From contig NC_080577.1 in assembly GCF_029962835.1 (NCBI RefSeq), positions 23,170,501 through 23,234,500 on the forward strand: a stretch of 64,000 bases of DNA, in the 5' to 3' direction. Of the stretch, positions 11,332 to 23,400 are shown piece after piece. Each line of letters begins with the position of its first letter. Position 1 is the stretch's first letter. The position numbers were made by a program, and so were the translations under genes. Source of the stretch: Magnolia sinica (lineage: Eukaryota; Streptophyta; Magnoliopsida; Magnoliales; Magnoliaceae). Under the pieces are notes generated by a model. The model ran no database searches. It was not told the DNA's origin and worked only from the letters and a program-made list of their open reading frames with translations.

Positions 11332-11466
11332 TTACTATTAAATCATCCACATTGCACATCCATTCATGCTCTCAAGTTGTGATTGGATGCTATATGTTGT
11401 TTACTATTAAATCATCCACAGTGCGCATCCATTCATGCTCTCAAGTTGTGATTGGATGCTATATGT
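11332..11466. repeat. Two-copy tandem duplication, period 69 bp
   Basis: The unit beginning ttactattaaatcatccac at 11332 is repeated at 11401 with only a few differences (attgcaca versus gtgcgca). Both copies end with gattggatgctatatg. No coding content. Confidence 0.85.
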
Positions 11467-13966
11467 CTTATTCTGGCTTATGATCCATACATCCTTCTAA
11501 AATGAGTCTATTCTATCAAATTGCCAAAACAAGTGCTTCTCTGGGCAGTTGTAGATGCTGTTGTTGCATCATTACAATGTTCAACAAACCCCTCAAGCGA
11601 GGAAAGAAACAACCAAAATCAAACATTCTCAAAAAGAGAAGAGGCCTTTGCATAAGCTGCCCATCCCGAACCAAGAACATGATGTGGCAAAAAGACTCTT
11701 CAATATTAACCTTTAATAAAGACAGATCTGGAGAGAGAGAGAGAGAGAGTCGACATAAGAAGACGATTTATCTAATCTTTGGCTTGATTTGGCAAATAGA
11801 CTCCAATCCAGTTCAGTAAGCATGATATGCTATTGGACATGGGGCTAGACCCCTATGTTACTCTTGCACCATTTGAAAAATGGTGGTGACTCTTCAAGCT
11901 ATACATGGCATAGTTGTATGGCATCCCAGACTGCCCAAATGCTGACCCAACTGTTGATTGAGCAGAACTGAAAAGTTGCACTGAGAAGATAATATTAGTC
12001 ATCTGAGTTTTCTCTTTTGAGCATGTACCACTCACTATTACTTTGAACCATCCATTTGACAGCCATTAATTGGATGATTGGGATTGTTTGATCAGAGTGA
12101 TTATATATATATATATATGCTTCATTCACAATGGACCCCACCATTTGGCAGGTCTGTAATCTGGATAGCTGTACATCATTGCCGCATTTGAGGATGAGTC
12201 GTGACTCTATTTTTCAATGGTGCAAAACTAACATAGGAGTCCAGCCCATAGAACATGATATGATAGTTTGTTCAATCCAACTACTTTTTCCTATCATAAA
12301 AAAAACCCCCCTTCCACTTTTGATGATATCTAATTCCATCTTGAGCTCTAGTCCACACAATGTAATCGTGTGGAAAGGCTGTGGTATAGGTGGCCTGCTT
12401 AGCAGATAGCTCATGAGACATGTTGCATGGAATAGGTGGAATAAGTTGGTCTAACATATCTTTCAATAGTATATTTTGGCAACCTGACAAGGAAGTGAGT
12501 TCTCTCCCAACGCCGGTACATCCATATCACAGGCATAATAAGCGCAATAAGACGAACAATCATGTAATATAACAAGAAAAAAGGAAGAAGATAAAAGAGA
12601 TATATGGCCTCCAAGTGTTCCTTTAAAGTCTTCTTGAGAAAAGGATGTGATCACCAAATCGCGTGATCCCAAAAAGAGATAATCGGTGATATTATCTGAT
12701 AATCAGAAATAGTCGGCAGTACTTTCTGATAATCGGAGATGATGCTTTTCCAGCCCGAGAGGGCCGAGCCACCAGAATAGGCTGAAGACACAAAATTCAG
12801 CCTGATCCAAAACTCGGGCAACACTCCATGAAATTCTTCTTGTGTTTTATGAGAATTTTATATTGTTTCGATTGGTGTGGTCCATCGGAGTTAGTGTGGA
12901 TTTACATATGAAACATGGTGGGCCTCACATAACTTAAGAGTGGATTTACAAAAACAGATGGTGTAGAAGATTCCGGTCCATTGGCACCCCCACTTAGGTT
13001 CCTGGGCATGGAAGCAGAATTTGATCCATCACCAACCTACAGTGGGCCCATCTTTGCAGCATAGGTATCCGAACGGTCATCTTTGAAAGATGAAATCGAC
13101 GGGCGAGGGTACACGTGATCATGTGGGTGCTAGATCCAGTTTGTTGTTCCACTCACCAGGGTCGTCGCATGTGTATGTTGAATGCGGACTGTTGATCAAT
13201 TGATTTTGAATGACCATTTCTTAATTTAGTACACGTATAACACAGGGGACACACGTACCATTGTTGCATATATCATGCGAGGATGGTTCTCTTTGTGAAT
13301 ATCCTTTTCCAGTGCACTACACGCAAATTTGGCACGTGCAAAATCAGTCCAGGATCTAGATTTTTCATTTTCATTGGTAGGTCCCACACTGGGTGTGCCA
13401 CTATCTGCAACCATGGACTGTGCAATCCTACCCACTCGATTGGTGGGCTTTCCTGTCCGTTGTTATTAAGATTTCTATTTTCTGCTGTCCATTCGTACGC
13501 TGCTGATTAAATAATCGGACATGGATTGCCTGCGACGCCACCGGAGGAAGTTCCTGCAGCCGGAAGCTAGATAGGGCCAACCATGATATTTGTGAGAAAT
13601 CCACCCCTTCTATCCTGTTTGATAGAGGCAGATCCAAATCCCAAGTGGGACACATGATAAGAAATGATGGAGATTGAAGTCCCAGTCCCAGTGTTGAAAC
13701 ATTAATGGGCCATGGGAGTTTTGAATTAGGCTTTTTTTTTTTTTCCAGTTCTAATCCCAGTGAGAACCACCTTCTGAGTGGTTTGGATGCCATACAAATT
13801 CTCATCTTTATTTTTTCTTGCCATGTGACACACTTGAGTTTTGGATATGCCTCATTTTTTTAAATTCATGACCTAGCATGAGCCGACAAATCTAATGAGC
13901 GGAGTGGATTTCTAACAAACATCATAGCGGACCTCACTTAGCTTCGGACAACACGAACTTCCCTAC
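11467..13966. other. Intergenic DNA upstream of the duplicated promoter block
   Basis: No supported gene. A (GA) run lies near 11730-11748. The part 13540-13700 (gttcctgcagccggaagctag ... gtgagaaatccacccc) belongs to a dispersed repeat family that recurs at 59920-60010 and 60225-60300. Small open frames are without known domains. Confidence 0.4.
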
Positions 13967-14173
13967 AACTTACAAGCAATATGCATCCCAGAAAATTACG
14001 AGTATCCCATCAGTGAGATTAGTGTCTAATTAAAAAGTAACCCATTAAGCTGATATTTGTGTTTTTACTTTGCTCAAGACCATCCAAAATGGGAGTGCGA
14101 TGGTATCATCTCATATTTAACAAAAAAATATCTCCGCCTTACAGTTTCTCTAGTTGAGTAAATGCTCAATGAA

Positions 14174-14180
<7 letters not shown>

Positions 14181-14264
<84 letters not shown>
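14181..14264. repeat. (TA)n microsatellite, copy A
   Basis: An uninterrupted AT dinucleotide run of 84 bp. A matching run occurs at the equivalent point of copy B. Confidence 0.97.
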
Positions 14265-14266
<2 letters not shown>

Positions 14267-14984
14267 CTTCATCTCACTGATAGATATCCATGCTAATAAA
14301 TAATGCCGTTTAGCCAAGTTAACCCATATGATTAATTTTTGAGAGAGAATGTTGAATATTCAAATGAGATGAGAAGACATCTAGATGAAGTTGGGTATTT
14401 TGTGAATTGAAGAATGTGAATGTTGTCAAATGCATGTTTTAGATTTCACTAAAAAATGCTTATTTAAACAGCGTTTGAGTACTGATTGTGATGAAATTCC
14501 ACTGTGGTGTGAATGCGTGGGTTTGTGTGGGGTATGAGTGCGTGCGTAAAAAATGATGTGGATTTTACCTATGTCTAGTGTATTCATGCGAATCAATGAG
14601 ATGCCTCCAAGTGTTGGCAATATAAATGAATGACATACGAAATCTTACATACATGTTGGGGATATCTTTCACCTTGTACCTACCAAAAGTAGAACAACTC
14701 AAAGCTATATACACATTTATAGACCACACACTGTGACAAAGGACATGTAGTCTTCACACGAGCAACACATTGTGATGGAGGACTCGTAGTCTTTACATGA
14801 GCAATACTTGTGGTTGATCAACTCGTTTAATAAACTTATAAAGCCCCACTAAGAAGAATTCATCGCAATCTAGATATGCTCAGTAATACCGTTTCACACA
14901 ATCAAGCTTAAATATAAAACTCTCAAGAGACGGATCATTCACAACAATTATAGAGATTTGACAAGCAGTGATGATTGAATTACT

Positions 14985-15386
14985 AGACATTAGATAAGCT
15001 TTCAATCCACTACTTCCTGTGGCATCGTCCAATTGAATATTTAATGTGCTTTCTTTATTATCATACTTTAAAATGATGAGTCAAAATGGATAAACAGTAT
15101 GGATATAATATATACATCAAGCACATGTCCCCTGCCAGCACACTCCGTCTACTATTGAAAACTTCCTATAGCCCAATGTAATATTTATTTGCCATTCAAC
15201 CTGTTCACAAGGTTACATAGACATTAGATAAGCTTTCAATCCCCACTACTTCCTGTTGCGTCGTCCAATTGAGTATCTAATGTGTTTTCTTTATTATCAT
15301 ACTCTAAAATGATGAGTCAAAATGGATAAACAGTATGGATATAATATATACGTCAAGCACATGTCCCCTGCCAGCACACTCCGTCT
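14985..15386. repeat. Nested tandem duplication within copy A (period 234 bp)
   Basis: The stretch 14985-15150 (agacattagataagcttt ... cactccgtct) recurs at 15219-15386 with minor differences. Copy B has a single version, so this event happened after the larger duplication or was lost from copy B. Confidence 0.85.
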
Positions 15387-15607
15387 CTAGCTAGTGGGGT
15401 ACTACCCAATTCGCGACCTAACCGTCCAGTCCTAAATCTTGGATTTGAATAAGATAAATTTTTACTTCTCAACGTTCAACGTTAATCTTCTTCCACAGTA
15501 ACGCACGTGAAAAATGTTTATCAGGATGGCCCCACGAATGATTCGGGTCGTAAGATGCAACGCGGGAGTGGAAACCCCGCCCCCGTACGCCTCTACCAAA
15601 ACCGAGT

Positions 15608-16103
15608 GCGGATTACGTGAGACCCCAATGCCGTGGGCCATCTTGATGTATGTATCATGTATCCAGGCTGTTCATCCGTTTTTTCAGATCATTTTAGTGC
15701 ATTATGAAAAAAAATGAAGAAGATCCAATCATAAGGTGGACCATGCTATAAGAAACAGTGGTGATTAACCTTCCTACCATTAAAAACTTATTAGAGAGCC
15801 CCTTAATGTTTAGGTATTGTTTATATACAATCCAATATTTTGATAAAGTTACATAAGCATGGATTAAGCGAAAAAACAAATATCAGATCAATCCAAAACT
15901 TTTGTGACCCATTAATGGTCAATCAAGACTGTTTCCTATGGTATGGTTCACCTGATGATGGGATCTGTTTTAATTTTCGGATAATACCATAAAATGATAT
16001 GAAAAAACGGATGGACGGTGTGGATACATTATAAATAGATCAAGGTAACCCCACGGTAAGCGCCGCACTCTCTTGGGTGAGGCCGGGGTCTCACGTAAGC
16101 CGC
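15608..16103. mobile_element. Foldback MITE at the TTC4-like promoter, copy A
   Basis: The element reads as a long imperfect palindrome. The left end GCGGATTACGTGAGACC pairs with the right end GGTCTCACGTAAGCCGC, and inner arms (atgtatccagg...catccgttttttcagatcatttta) pair with (atgatatgaaaaaacggatggac...). The structure resembles the Mutator-type foldback MITEs at 24758-25207 and 60723-61144, but I could not define a target duplication here. Its right end lies only 142 bp before the exon 1A start codon, so it overlaps where a core promoter should be. Confidence 0.7.
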
Positions 16104-16245
16104 TCTCATCGAAGACCCCTTCCGGATTTCTCCTCTTTCTGCCTACGCGAGCGCCGCACGTGCCATACCCCCGGTAGTAACTAGAAAAGGAGTGAGCAGA
16201 GCGTTAAGGAGAGGCTTGAGAGGGAGGAAAGTGAAGCGGAGAAAG

Positions 16246-16350
16246 ATGGCTCTATGGATGGATGAAGGGTCCGATCCCATGACCGGAAGCGAACAATCTG
16301 ACATTGACGCTATCACTGCTCTCAAAGAGTCTGCTGCTCTCGAACTCAAG
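16246..16350 (+). CDS. TTC4-like gene, exon 1 copy A
   Basis: This exon encodes 35 residues starting [19 protein letters not shown] and ending ALELK, then a GT donor (AAG|GTTCTC). The sequence matches the N-terminus I recall for plant TTC4-type TPR proteins, and phase 0 fits exon 2 at 36567. It differs from copy B in three bases, two of them replacing residues (Gly/Glu and Glu/Asp). Both copies have an intact start and donor. It could act as an alternative first exon, spliced over copy B, or be silent. Intron 1 would then be 20.2 kb. Confidence 0.8.
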
Positions 16351-18347
16351 GTTCTCTCTCCTTTCATTTCCTTTCTGTCTTGTAATCGGGTTTTGTATGA
16401 TTTTCTGCTGATTATTTCCTTTGCTTAAACGGAATTGGGTTCATTTTCGTTCTCCTTTCTTCTTCTTCTTCTTTTGTATGTGTAAAAGACCGAACAAACA
16501 AGCACAGACGAGTCTAGCAAAACGTTATTTTGTGGCATCCCCACCATTCCTTAATTATGGGTGGCTTAACTTATAGACAATATGTCTAGAGTGTTAAAGT
16601 CCCTTGATATACATTGATACACCATCCTCTAATGGCTCGAGCTTTTAGAGCAAGTCGTGTGGAAGGTCATGTGTTCGAATCTCGTGAGCAGCAAATATGC
16701 CTCCGTAATATATTCTCCCATGGTATATTCACACCTGAGATAGTTTACAAAAATAATTCGGCAAATAACATTCAAATTGTATATAAGAGTGGACTTTAAA
16801 GTGGATCATTGGGTTAAGTCCATCTCAGTAAAGCTTAGGGTTAATCCTCACATAAAGCTAAGCAGTAGGTGAGCCATAAAAGTGGGCCCACGAATTCAAA
16901 TAACTTACAAGCAATATGCATCCCAGAAAATTAAGAGTATCCCATCAGTGAGATTAGTGTCTAATTAAAAAGTAACCCATCATTGAGACTGTTGTCCGAA
17001 CCTATCTGATCTCAATCATACAAATGAACGGTCCAGCATGGAAAAACAAAATGCACCAAACGTACCACTTTATATTGTGGAACACTAAGCATGTATCAAA
17101 TATGTGATTTGTATAAAGTTAAAAGCAAGCACATACGCCGTATGTGATGAATAACTCTTTCTGAGGGAGTTATTTTATAAGCTCTAATTGAGTATAATGC
17201 TTGATACGCATACACTTACAAGTGACACGTGGCATTTATTACTCAAATGAAACCCACTATCGTGTGGACTTCGCTATCACTGGATTACCGTCTAAAATTA
17301 GATTGATAGAAGTACACTAGCCTATGATCTATGATTTGAAGGGAGTTGTTTTTTTGAAATAAGATCACTAGATATTTTTGTTTTTAACCGTCTAAGCAAA
17401 TTTCCATTAGCCTGATAATTAGATAACCAAACAAAAGTATATTTTTGCTCATGATAAGCCTCATTGAATCCTATAATTTAAACTACTTAATTTCATTGGG
17501 TACTACCTCACCTGGACCTAGCTAGAGAGGGAGGTCACCGTCATGTATATGTTTTAACCAGGCCGACTACTTATTTTGACTGATCACTTCAAAGCAGGAG
17601 CCGAAAAAGTAGTCAAATTGAAAGCTCAAGCAAACCACATCATAGGAAGTAGAGGGAGTTGAATTCCGATGGTTGAAAACTTATAAAGTTACCATGATAT
17701 TTATTTGCCATTCAACCTGTTTATAAGGTCACATAGACTTACACCAAGGAAAATAAAAAATATCAGCTTCATTCAAAACTTCTGGGCAACTTAAGAAGTT
17801 TTCAAAGGTAAGCTTTCAATCCTCACTTCTTCCTACGATGCGATCCACTTGAATGCATCTAGCTATATTTTGAGCTCATACCTTAAAATGATCAGTCAAA
17901 ATGGAGAGCCCGCGTAGGTAAAATATATACATAACAGTGGGGGTAATAGCGCCCCGACAGGATCGGGAGTCTCTAGCTAGGTATTGGTGGGGTAACAGGG
18001 AGTCCGTCCCCCAGAGGGTAGATGCGGAAGTGATGTCACCGTGGGCCCAACCAAGGTGTGTGTGTTGTATCCACACCGTCCATTCATTTGGAGAGGTCAT
18101 TTTAGGACACAAGACAGAATGAGGCAAATCCAACGTTCAAACAACCCCACCACATAAAATAGTAGGAATTGAGCGCCTACCATTGAAAACTTCTTGGGTC
18201 ATATAAGTTTTCGATTAAGCTGATATTTGTGTTTTTACTTTGCTCAAGACCATCCAAAATGGGAGTGCGATGGTATCATCTCATATTTAACAAAAAAATA
18301 TCTCCGCCTTACAGTTTCTCTAGCTGATGCAAAAGTTGTATTTGAAC

Positions 18348-18350
<3 letters not shown>

Positions 18351-18432
<82 letters not shown>
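18351..18432. repeat. (TA)n microsatellite, copy B
   Basis: About 82 bp of pure AT dinucleotides, equivalent to the run at 14181-14264. Confidence 0.97.
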
Positions 18433-18434
<2 letters not shown>

Positions 18435-19655
18435 CTTCATCTCACTGATAGATATCCATGCTAATAAATAATGCCGTTTAGCCAAGTTAACCCATATGAT
18501 TAATTTTTGAGAGAGAATGTTGAATATTCAAATGAGATGAGAAGACATCTAGATGAAGTTGGGTATTTTGTGAATTGAAGAATGTGAATGTTGTCAAATG
18601 CATGTTTTAGATTTCACTAAAAAATGCTTATTTAAACAACGTTTGCGTACAGATTGTGATGAAATTCCACTGTGGTGTGAGTGCATGGGTTTGTGTGGGG
18701 TGTGAGTGTGTGCGTAAAAAATGATGTGGATTTTACCATGTCTATGCTTGTCCTAGTGTATTCATGCGAATCAATGAGATGCCCCTGAGTGTTGGCAATA
18801 TAAATAAATGACACACAAAATCTTACTTGCACGTTGGGGATATCTTTCACATCATACCTATCAAAAGTAGAACAACTTAAAGTTGTATACACATCTATAG
18901 ACCACACACTGTGACAAAGGACATGTAGTCTTCACACAAGCAACACACTGCGACGAAGGACTCGTAGTCCTTACATGAGCAATACTTGCGGTTGATCAAC
19001 TCATTCAATAAACTTATAAAGCCCTACCAAGATAAAAGAATTCATCACAATCTAGATATGCTTAGCAATACCGTCTCACACAATCATGCTTAAATATAAA
19101 ACTTTTGAGAGACGGATAATTCACAACATTTACAGAGATTCGAGAAGCAATGATGATTGAATTACAATTATTGAAAACCTCCTAAGGCCCAATGTAAGGT
19201 TTATTTGCCATTCAACCTATTCACAAGGTCATGTAGACCTTAGATAAGCTTTCAAACCCCACTGCTTCCTGTGGTGCCGTCCAATTGAGTATTTAATTTG
19301 CCTTCTTTATTATCATACTTTAAAATGATCCGTCAAAATGGATAAACGTTGTAGATATAACATATACAGTCAAAATGGATAAACGTTGTAGAGATATCAT
19401 AGACGTCAAGCACATGTCCCCTGACAGCACAGTCCATCTCTAGCTGGTGGGGTAGTACCCAATTCGCGACCTAACGGTCCGGTCCTAAATCTTGGATTTG
19501 AATACGATAATTTTTTACTGCTCAACATTCAACGTTAATCTTCTTCCACAGTAACGCACGTGAAAAATGTTTCTCAGGACGGCCCCCGTATCAGGTCGTA
19601 TGATGCAATGCTGGAGTGGAAACCCTGCCCCCGTATGCCCCAACCAAAACCGAGT

Positions 19656-20177
19656 GCGGATTATGTGAGACCCCAGCCTCTGAGGCCCTTACTATGGGGC
19701 CCATCTTGATGTATGTATTATGTATCCACACCGTTCATCCGTTTTTTCATATCATTTTAGGGCATTATGAAAAAAACGAAGAAGATCCAATTATAAGGTG
19801 GACCATACCATAAGAAACAGTGGTGATTGACCTTCCTGCTATTAAAAACTTATTAGAGAGCACCTTAATGTTTAAGTATTATTTATATACAATCCAATAT
19901 TTTGATAAGGTTACATAAGCATGGATGAAGCGAAAAAACAAATATCAGATTGATCCAAAACTTTTGTGACCCATTAATGGTCAATCAACACTGTTTCCCA
20001 TGGTATGGTTCACCTGATGATGGGATCTGTTTAAATTTTCGGATAATACCATAAAATGATATGAAAAAACGGATGGACGGTGTGGATACATAATAAATAG
20101 ATCAAGGTGGGCCCCGCGGTAACCCCACCGTAAGGGCCGCACTCTGTTGGGTGAGGCCGAGGTCTCACGTAAGCCGC
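19656..20177. mobile_element. Foldback MITE at the TTC4-like promoter, copy B
   Basis: Equivalent of the copy A element. The left end GCGGATTATGTGAGACC and right end GGTCTCACGTAAGCCGC form the outer arms, with long inner arms meeting near the middle. It ends 141 bp before the exon 1B start codon. Since both promoter copies carry it, it was inserted before the tandem duplication. Confidence 0.7.
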
Positions 20178-20318
20178 TCTCATCGAAACCCCTTCTGGAT
20201 TTCTCCTCTTTCTGCCTACGCGAGCGCCGCACGTGCCATACCCCCGGTAGTTACTGGGAAAGAAGCGAGCAGAGCGTAAAGGAGAGGTTTGGGAGGCAGG
20301 AAAGTGAAGTGGAGAAAG

Positions 20319-20423
20319 ATGGCTCTATGGATGGATGAAGGGTCCGATCCCATGACCGAAAGCGAACAATCTGACATCGACGCTATCACTGCTCTCAAAG
20401 ACTCTGCTGCTCTCGAACTCAAG
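20319..20423 (+). CDS. TTC4-like gene, exon 1 copy B
   Basis: Residues 1-35, starting [19 protein letters not shown], with donor AAG|GTTCTC in phase 0. It is the copy nearer to exon 2 and the simplest first exon. The 5' UTR before it is purine rich (gagaggtttgggaggcaggaaag) and is preceded by a foldback MITE. Confidence 0.88.
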
Positions 20424-23400
20424 GTTCTCTCTCTCCTTTCATTTCCTTTCTGTCTTGTAATTGGGTTTTGTATGATTTTCTGCTGATTATTTCCTTTGCT
20501 TAAACGGAATTGGGTTCATTTTCTTTCTCCTTTTCTTCTTATTCTTCTTTTTCTTCTTCTTCTTCTTCTTCTTCTTTTGTATGTGTAAAAGACCGAACAA
20601 ACAAGCAGAGACAAGTCTAGCAAAACGTTATTTTGTTGCATCCCTACCATTCCTTAGTTATGGGTGGCTTAACTTATAGACAATATGTCTAGAGTGTTAA
20701 AGTCCCTTGATATACATTGATACACCATCCTCTAATGGCTCGAGCTTTTAGAGCAAGTCGTTGTTTGACATGGTATCAGAGCGGAAGGTCATGTGTTCGA
20801 ATCCCGTGAGCAGCAAATATGCCTCTGTAAAATATTCTCCCACGGTATATTCACACCTGAGATAGTTTACAAAAATAATACAGCAAATAACATTCAAATT
20901 GTATATAAGAGTGGACTTTAAAGTGGATCATTGGGTTAAGTCCATCTCACTAAAGCTTAGGGTTAATCCTCGCATAAAGCTAAGCAGTAGGTGAGCCATA
21001 AAAGTGGGCCCACGAATTCAAATGCTCTTTTATAAGCTCAAACAACTGAATATAACCATAAACAAACTTAAATAAACATAATAAAAACATGTCTTCATAA
21101 ATCCAAATACATATCCAAATACTCCAATAAAATACACATTCAGAAAATAAATCTACTGTCCAATGTTCCTCTCTAACCATTCAGCTCTAAGTTCAGGTTC
21201 AATTCCAAGAAAAAGCCTGGATAAACCCGGTTGCTTTGCAAGATGGTTGACGGCCTTCCACATCATATCATTGATGATGGTTGTGAGGTTTTTCAACTCC
21301 TCCCACACCCGGACCGGCAAATCCCTTTCATTTCTTTGGTATTCCTCAATTGTGTCGCATAGGCGGTCTAATTTTTTTATTAAATGCACTTCCTTAAGGA
21401 GTTAGCTTCATCTTCTTCTTGCATACTAGAGCGGATGTTCCCACATTTGGAGATCCACTTCCCTCGGCGGGTTGAGCTAACGGATATGTATCCTTCGAGA
21501 CGTATTCATCACCCGATGGTGTGTTTGATCCCATTCCTCCAAAGGATGATGAGGATATTAGAATATCATCCATTGGGTGATATGGTGGAGTCTCTTTAGC
21601 AATTTCAAAGGCAATGCTTGCCATGCTTCCAGTCGCATGGTCCTTTCCAAAAACTATCTACATCCCGTGGAAGATTGGATTTGGCTTGTTTTTTTATTGA
21701 GCCAACATCGGGGTGTGCCTATGGATAAAAGTAGTTCATATATTACATTCTTCACAATAAAGTTTATATTATAAATACAAACAAAATAACAGGATAATGG
21801 ATTATTCTTTTAACTAACTTTGAAGAATTCTTTCCAAACATCTTCTTTTGTAGTTATACATTTACATTTCTCATCCCATCCAAAACCACCTAGATTCAAT
21901 GCTTCCTTCGTCAGATTAAATTTTTTCCGCAAGTCTGAATACGGTTTCAACAGTTTAACCAATCCACAAGGACACCAAAACCATCCAACACAGCCTTTGC
22001 TACCGCAGTCAGGGTAGAAGATTTAAAACCATTATCACTTTTTATCCCTTGGTTGACCAACTCAATAAAAAAAAATCTACCAACAACTTGTCCATCTGGT
22101 TAGTCCAAGTGATGAATCATTTTTGACCGCTGTTTGCTTTCGAATGTTGGGACATTCTAAATCTTAAGAAGATAAGAAAATCAATTTTAAGCAATATAGT
22201 GAATTTTTGTATTGATATTGGAATATCCATAAGAAAATACATTGATTTAGAAAAAAGATTCATTTACTACAACATAGTCTAAATACAAACTTAATGAAAA
22301 CAAAGATACAAAATAGATTCAATCAATGCACTGTCCAGGTTCTCGGTTGTCCCACATTGCTTTTGCGATGCTTAACCTAAACTTAATCCATCTTTGTCTC
22401 TCCCTCCTATCTCTCGCCGTATCGCTTTCATCATTAGCTTCGTCTAGCTCTTCTTCGTCTCCTTCATGTCAGCCATTATGTTCTTCTTCGTTTTCTACAT
22501 AGCCAAATGTATCTTCATCATTGCCACCTTCATTGTCTTCGTTTATTAATTATAATTCAGGGTCAATACCATTGTTTTCGTTTACAATATGATTATGTAA
22601 TATATAACATGCCATTACTATCTTCACTTGCGTATGTAATGGATAAGTTTGGGTTGTTTTCAATATTGGAAATCGTACCTTCAACACTTAAACAACGTTC
22701 AATAGCGTTTAGCAATGACGAATGACAAAGATTAAACAACTCCTTCATGTTCTTAGCCTGACAGCCTTGCCTGAATTCCTTAAGATGATACATTACTCCA
22801 CAAAAGGGGCCTAGAAAACTAGCTTGGTTCCACTAAGTAATATTTACCTACAAAGTGAAAAAAAAAACGTTTTACTTCAACCTGAAAATATTTCATTTAA
22901 ATTTATTGCATGTGTCGTGATAAGGTAATACCTTTCGGAACAAAGAGCTTCCCTCTTCGTACGAGTGCATTTGCTAACACCCATGAATCTGCAACCGACC
23001 TTTTCCACCCAGTAATAACCAATTGGAATTTTAAGCTAAAAGAGCAACTTGCCAATACATTTTGGGAAACAAATCCCTTTCGATTACGCCACTTGGGTTG
23101 GTCTTTTAGGGGAACCATCCTTGGAATGTGCGTACTATCTATGTACTATCTATGGGTCCAACACAACCCTAAAAAGTTTTATCACCTATGTTAGTTTATT
23201 ACATGCCTTTTTCATAGATGATTATTATGAAATGGACGAGACATGCTGCTTACTAACCTGAATATATGGGAAAAACCTCCTACTGTTCATTATTTTGGGA
23301 GGCAATCCATTCCCTGGCGGTTTGAGAAAGTTGTCATGGAGAGATGATTTCGTGAAAGATCCTATTAAAGTGGCGGCTAATTGTTTCACCCGAATGGTTG

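Larger units (their letters stand above)
13967..16901. repeat. Tandem duplication, copy A
   Basis: This block, starting aacttacaagcaatatgcat and ending cacgaattcaaat, is directly repeated as copy B at 16902-21023. It contains a (TA)n tract, a SINE-like tail near 14450-14550, a foldback MITE and exon 1 of the TTC4-like gene. Compared with copy B it lacks about 1.2 kb (16981-18215) and about 21 bp around a primer-binding-site-like sequence. It carries its own nested duplication at 14985-15386. Confidence 0.92.
16902..21023. repeat. Tandem duplication, copy B
   Basis: Second copy of the block at 13967-16901, longer by about 1.2 kb. The extra piece, 16981-18215, contains half of a foldback MITE whose other half continues into shared sequence, so a deletion in copy A is a likely cause. 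The junction between copies at 16901/16902 is abrupt (cgaattcaaat|aacttacaag). Copy B's exon 1 is the one nearer to exon 2. Confidence 0.9.

Noticed and set aside
18227-18448. Open frame of 73 codons ending in Tyr-Ile repeats
   Set aside because: It is a translation of the (TA)n microsatellite.
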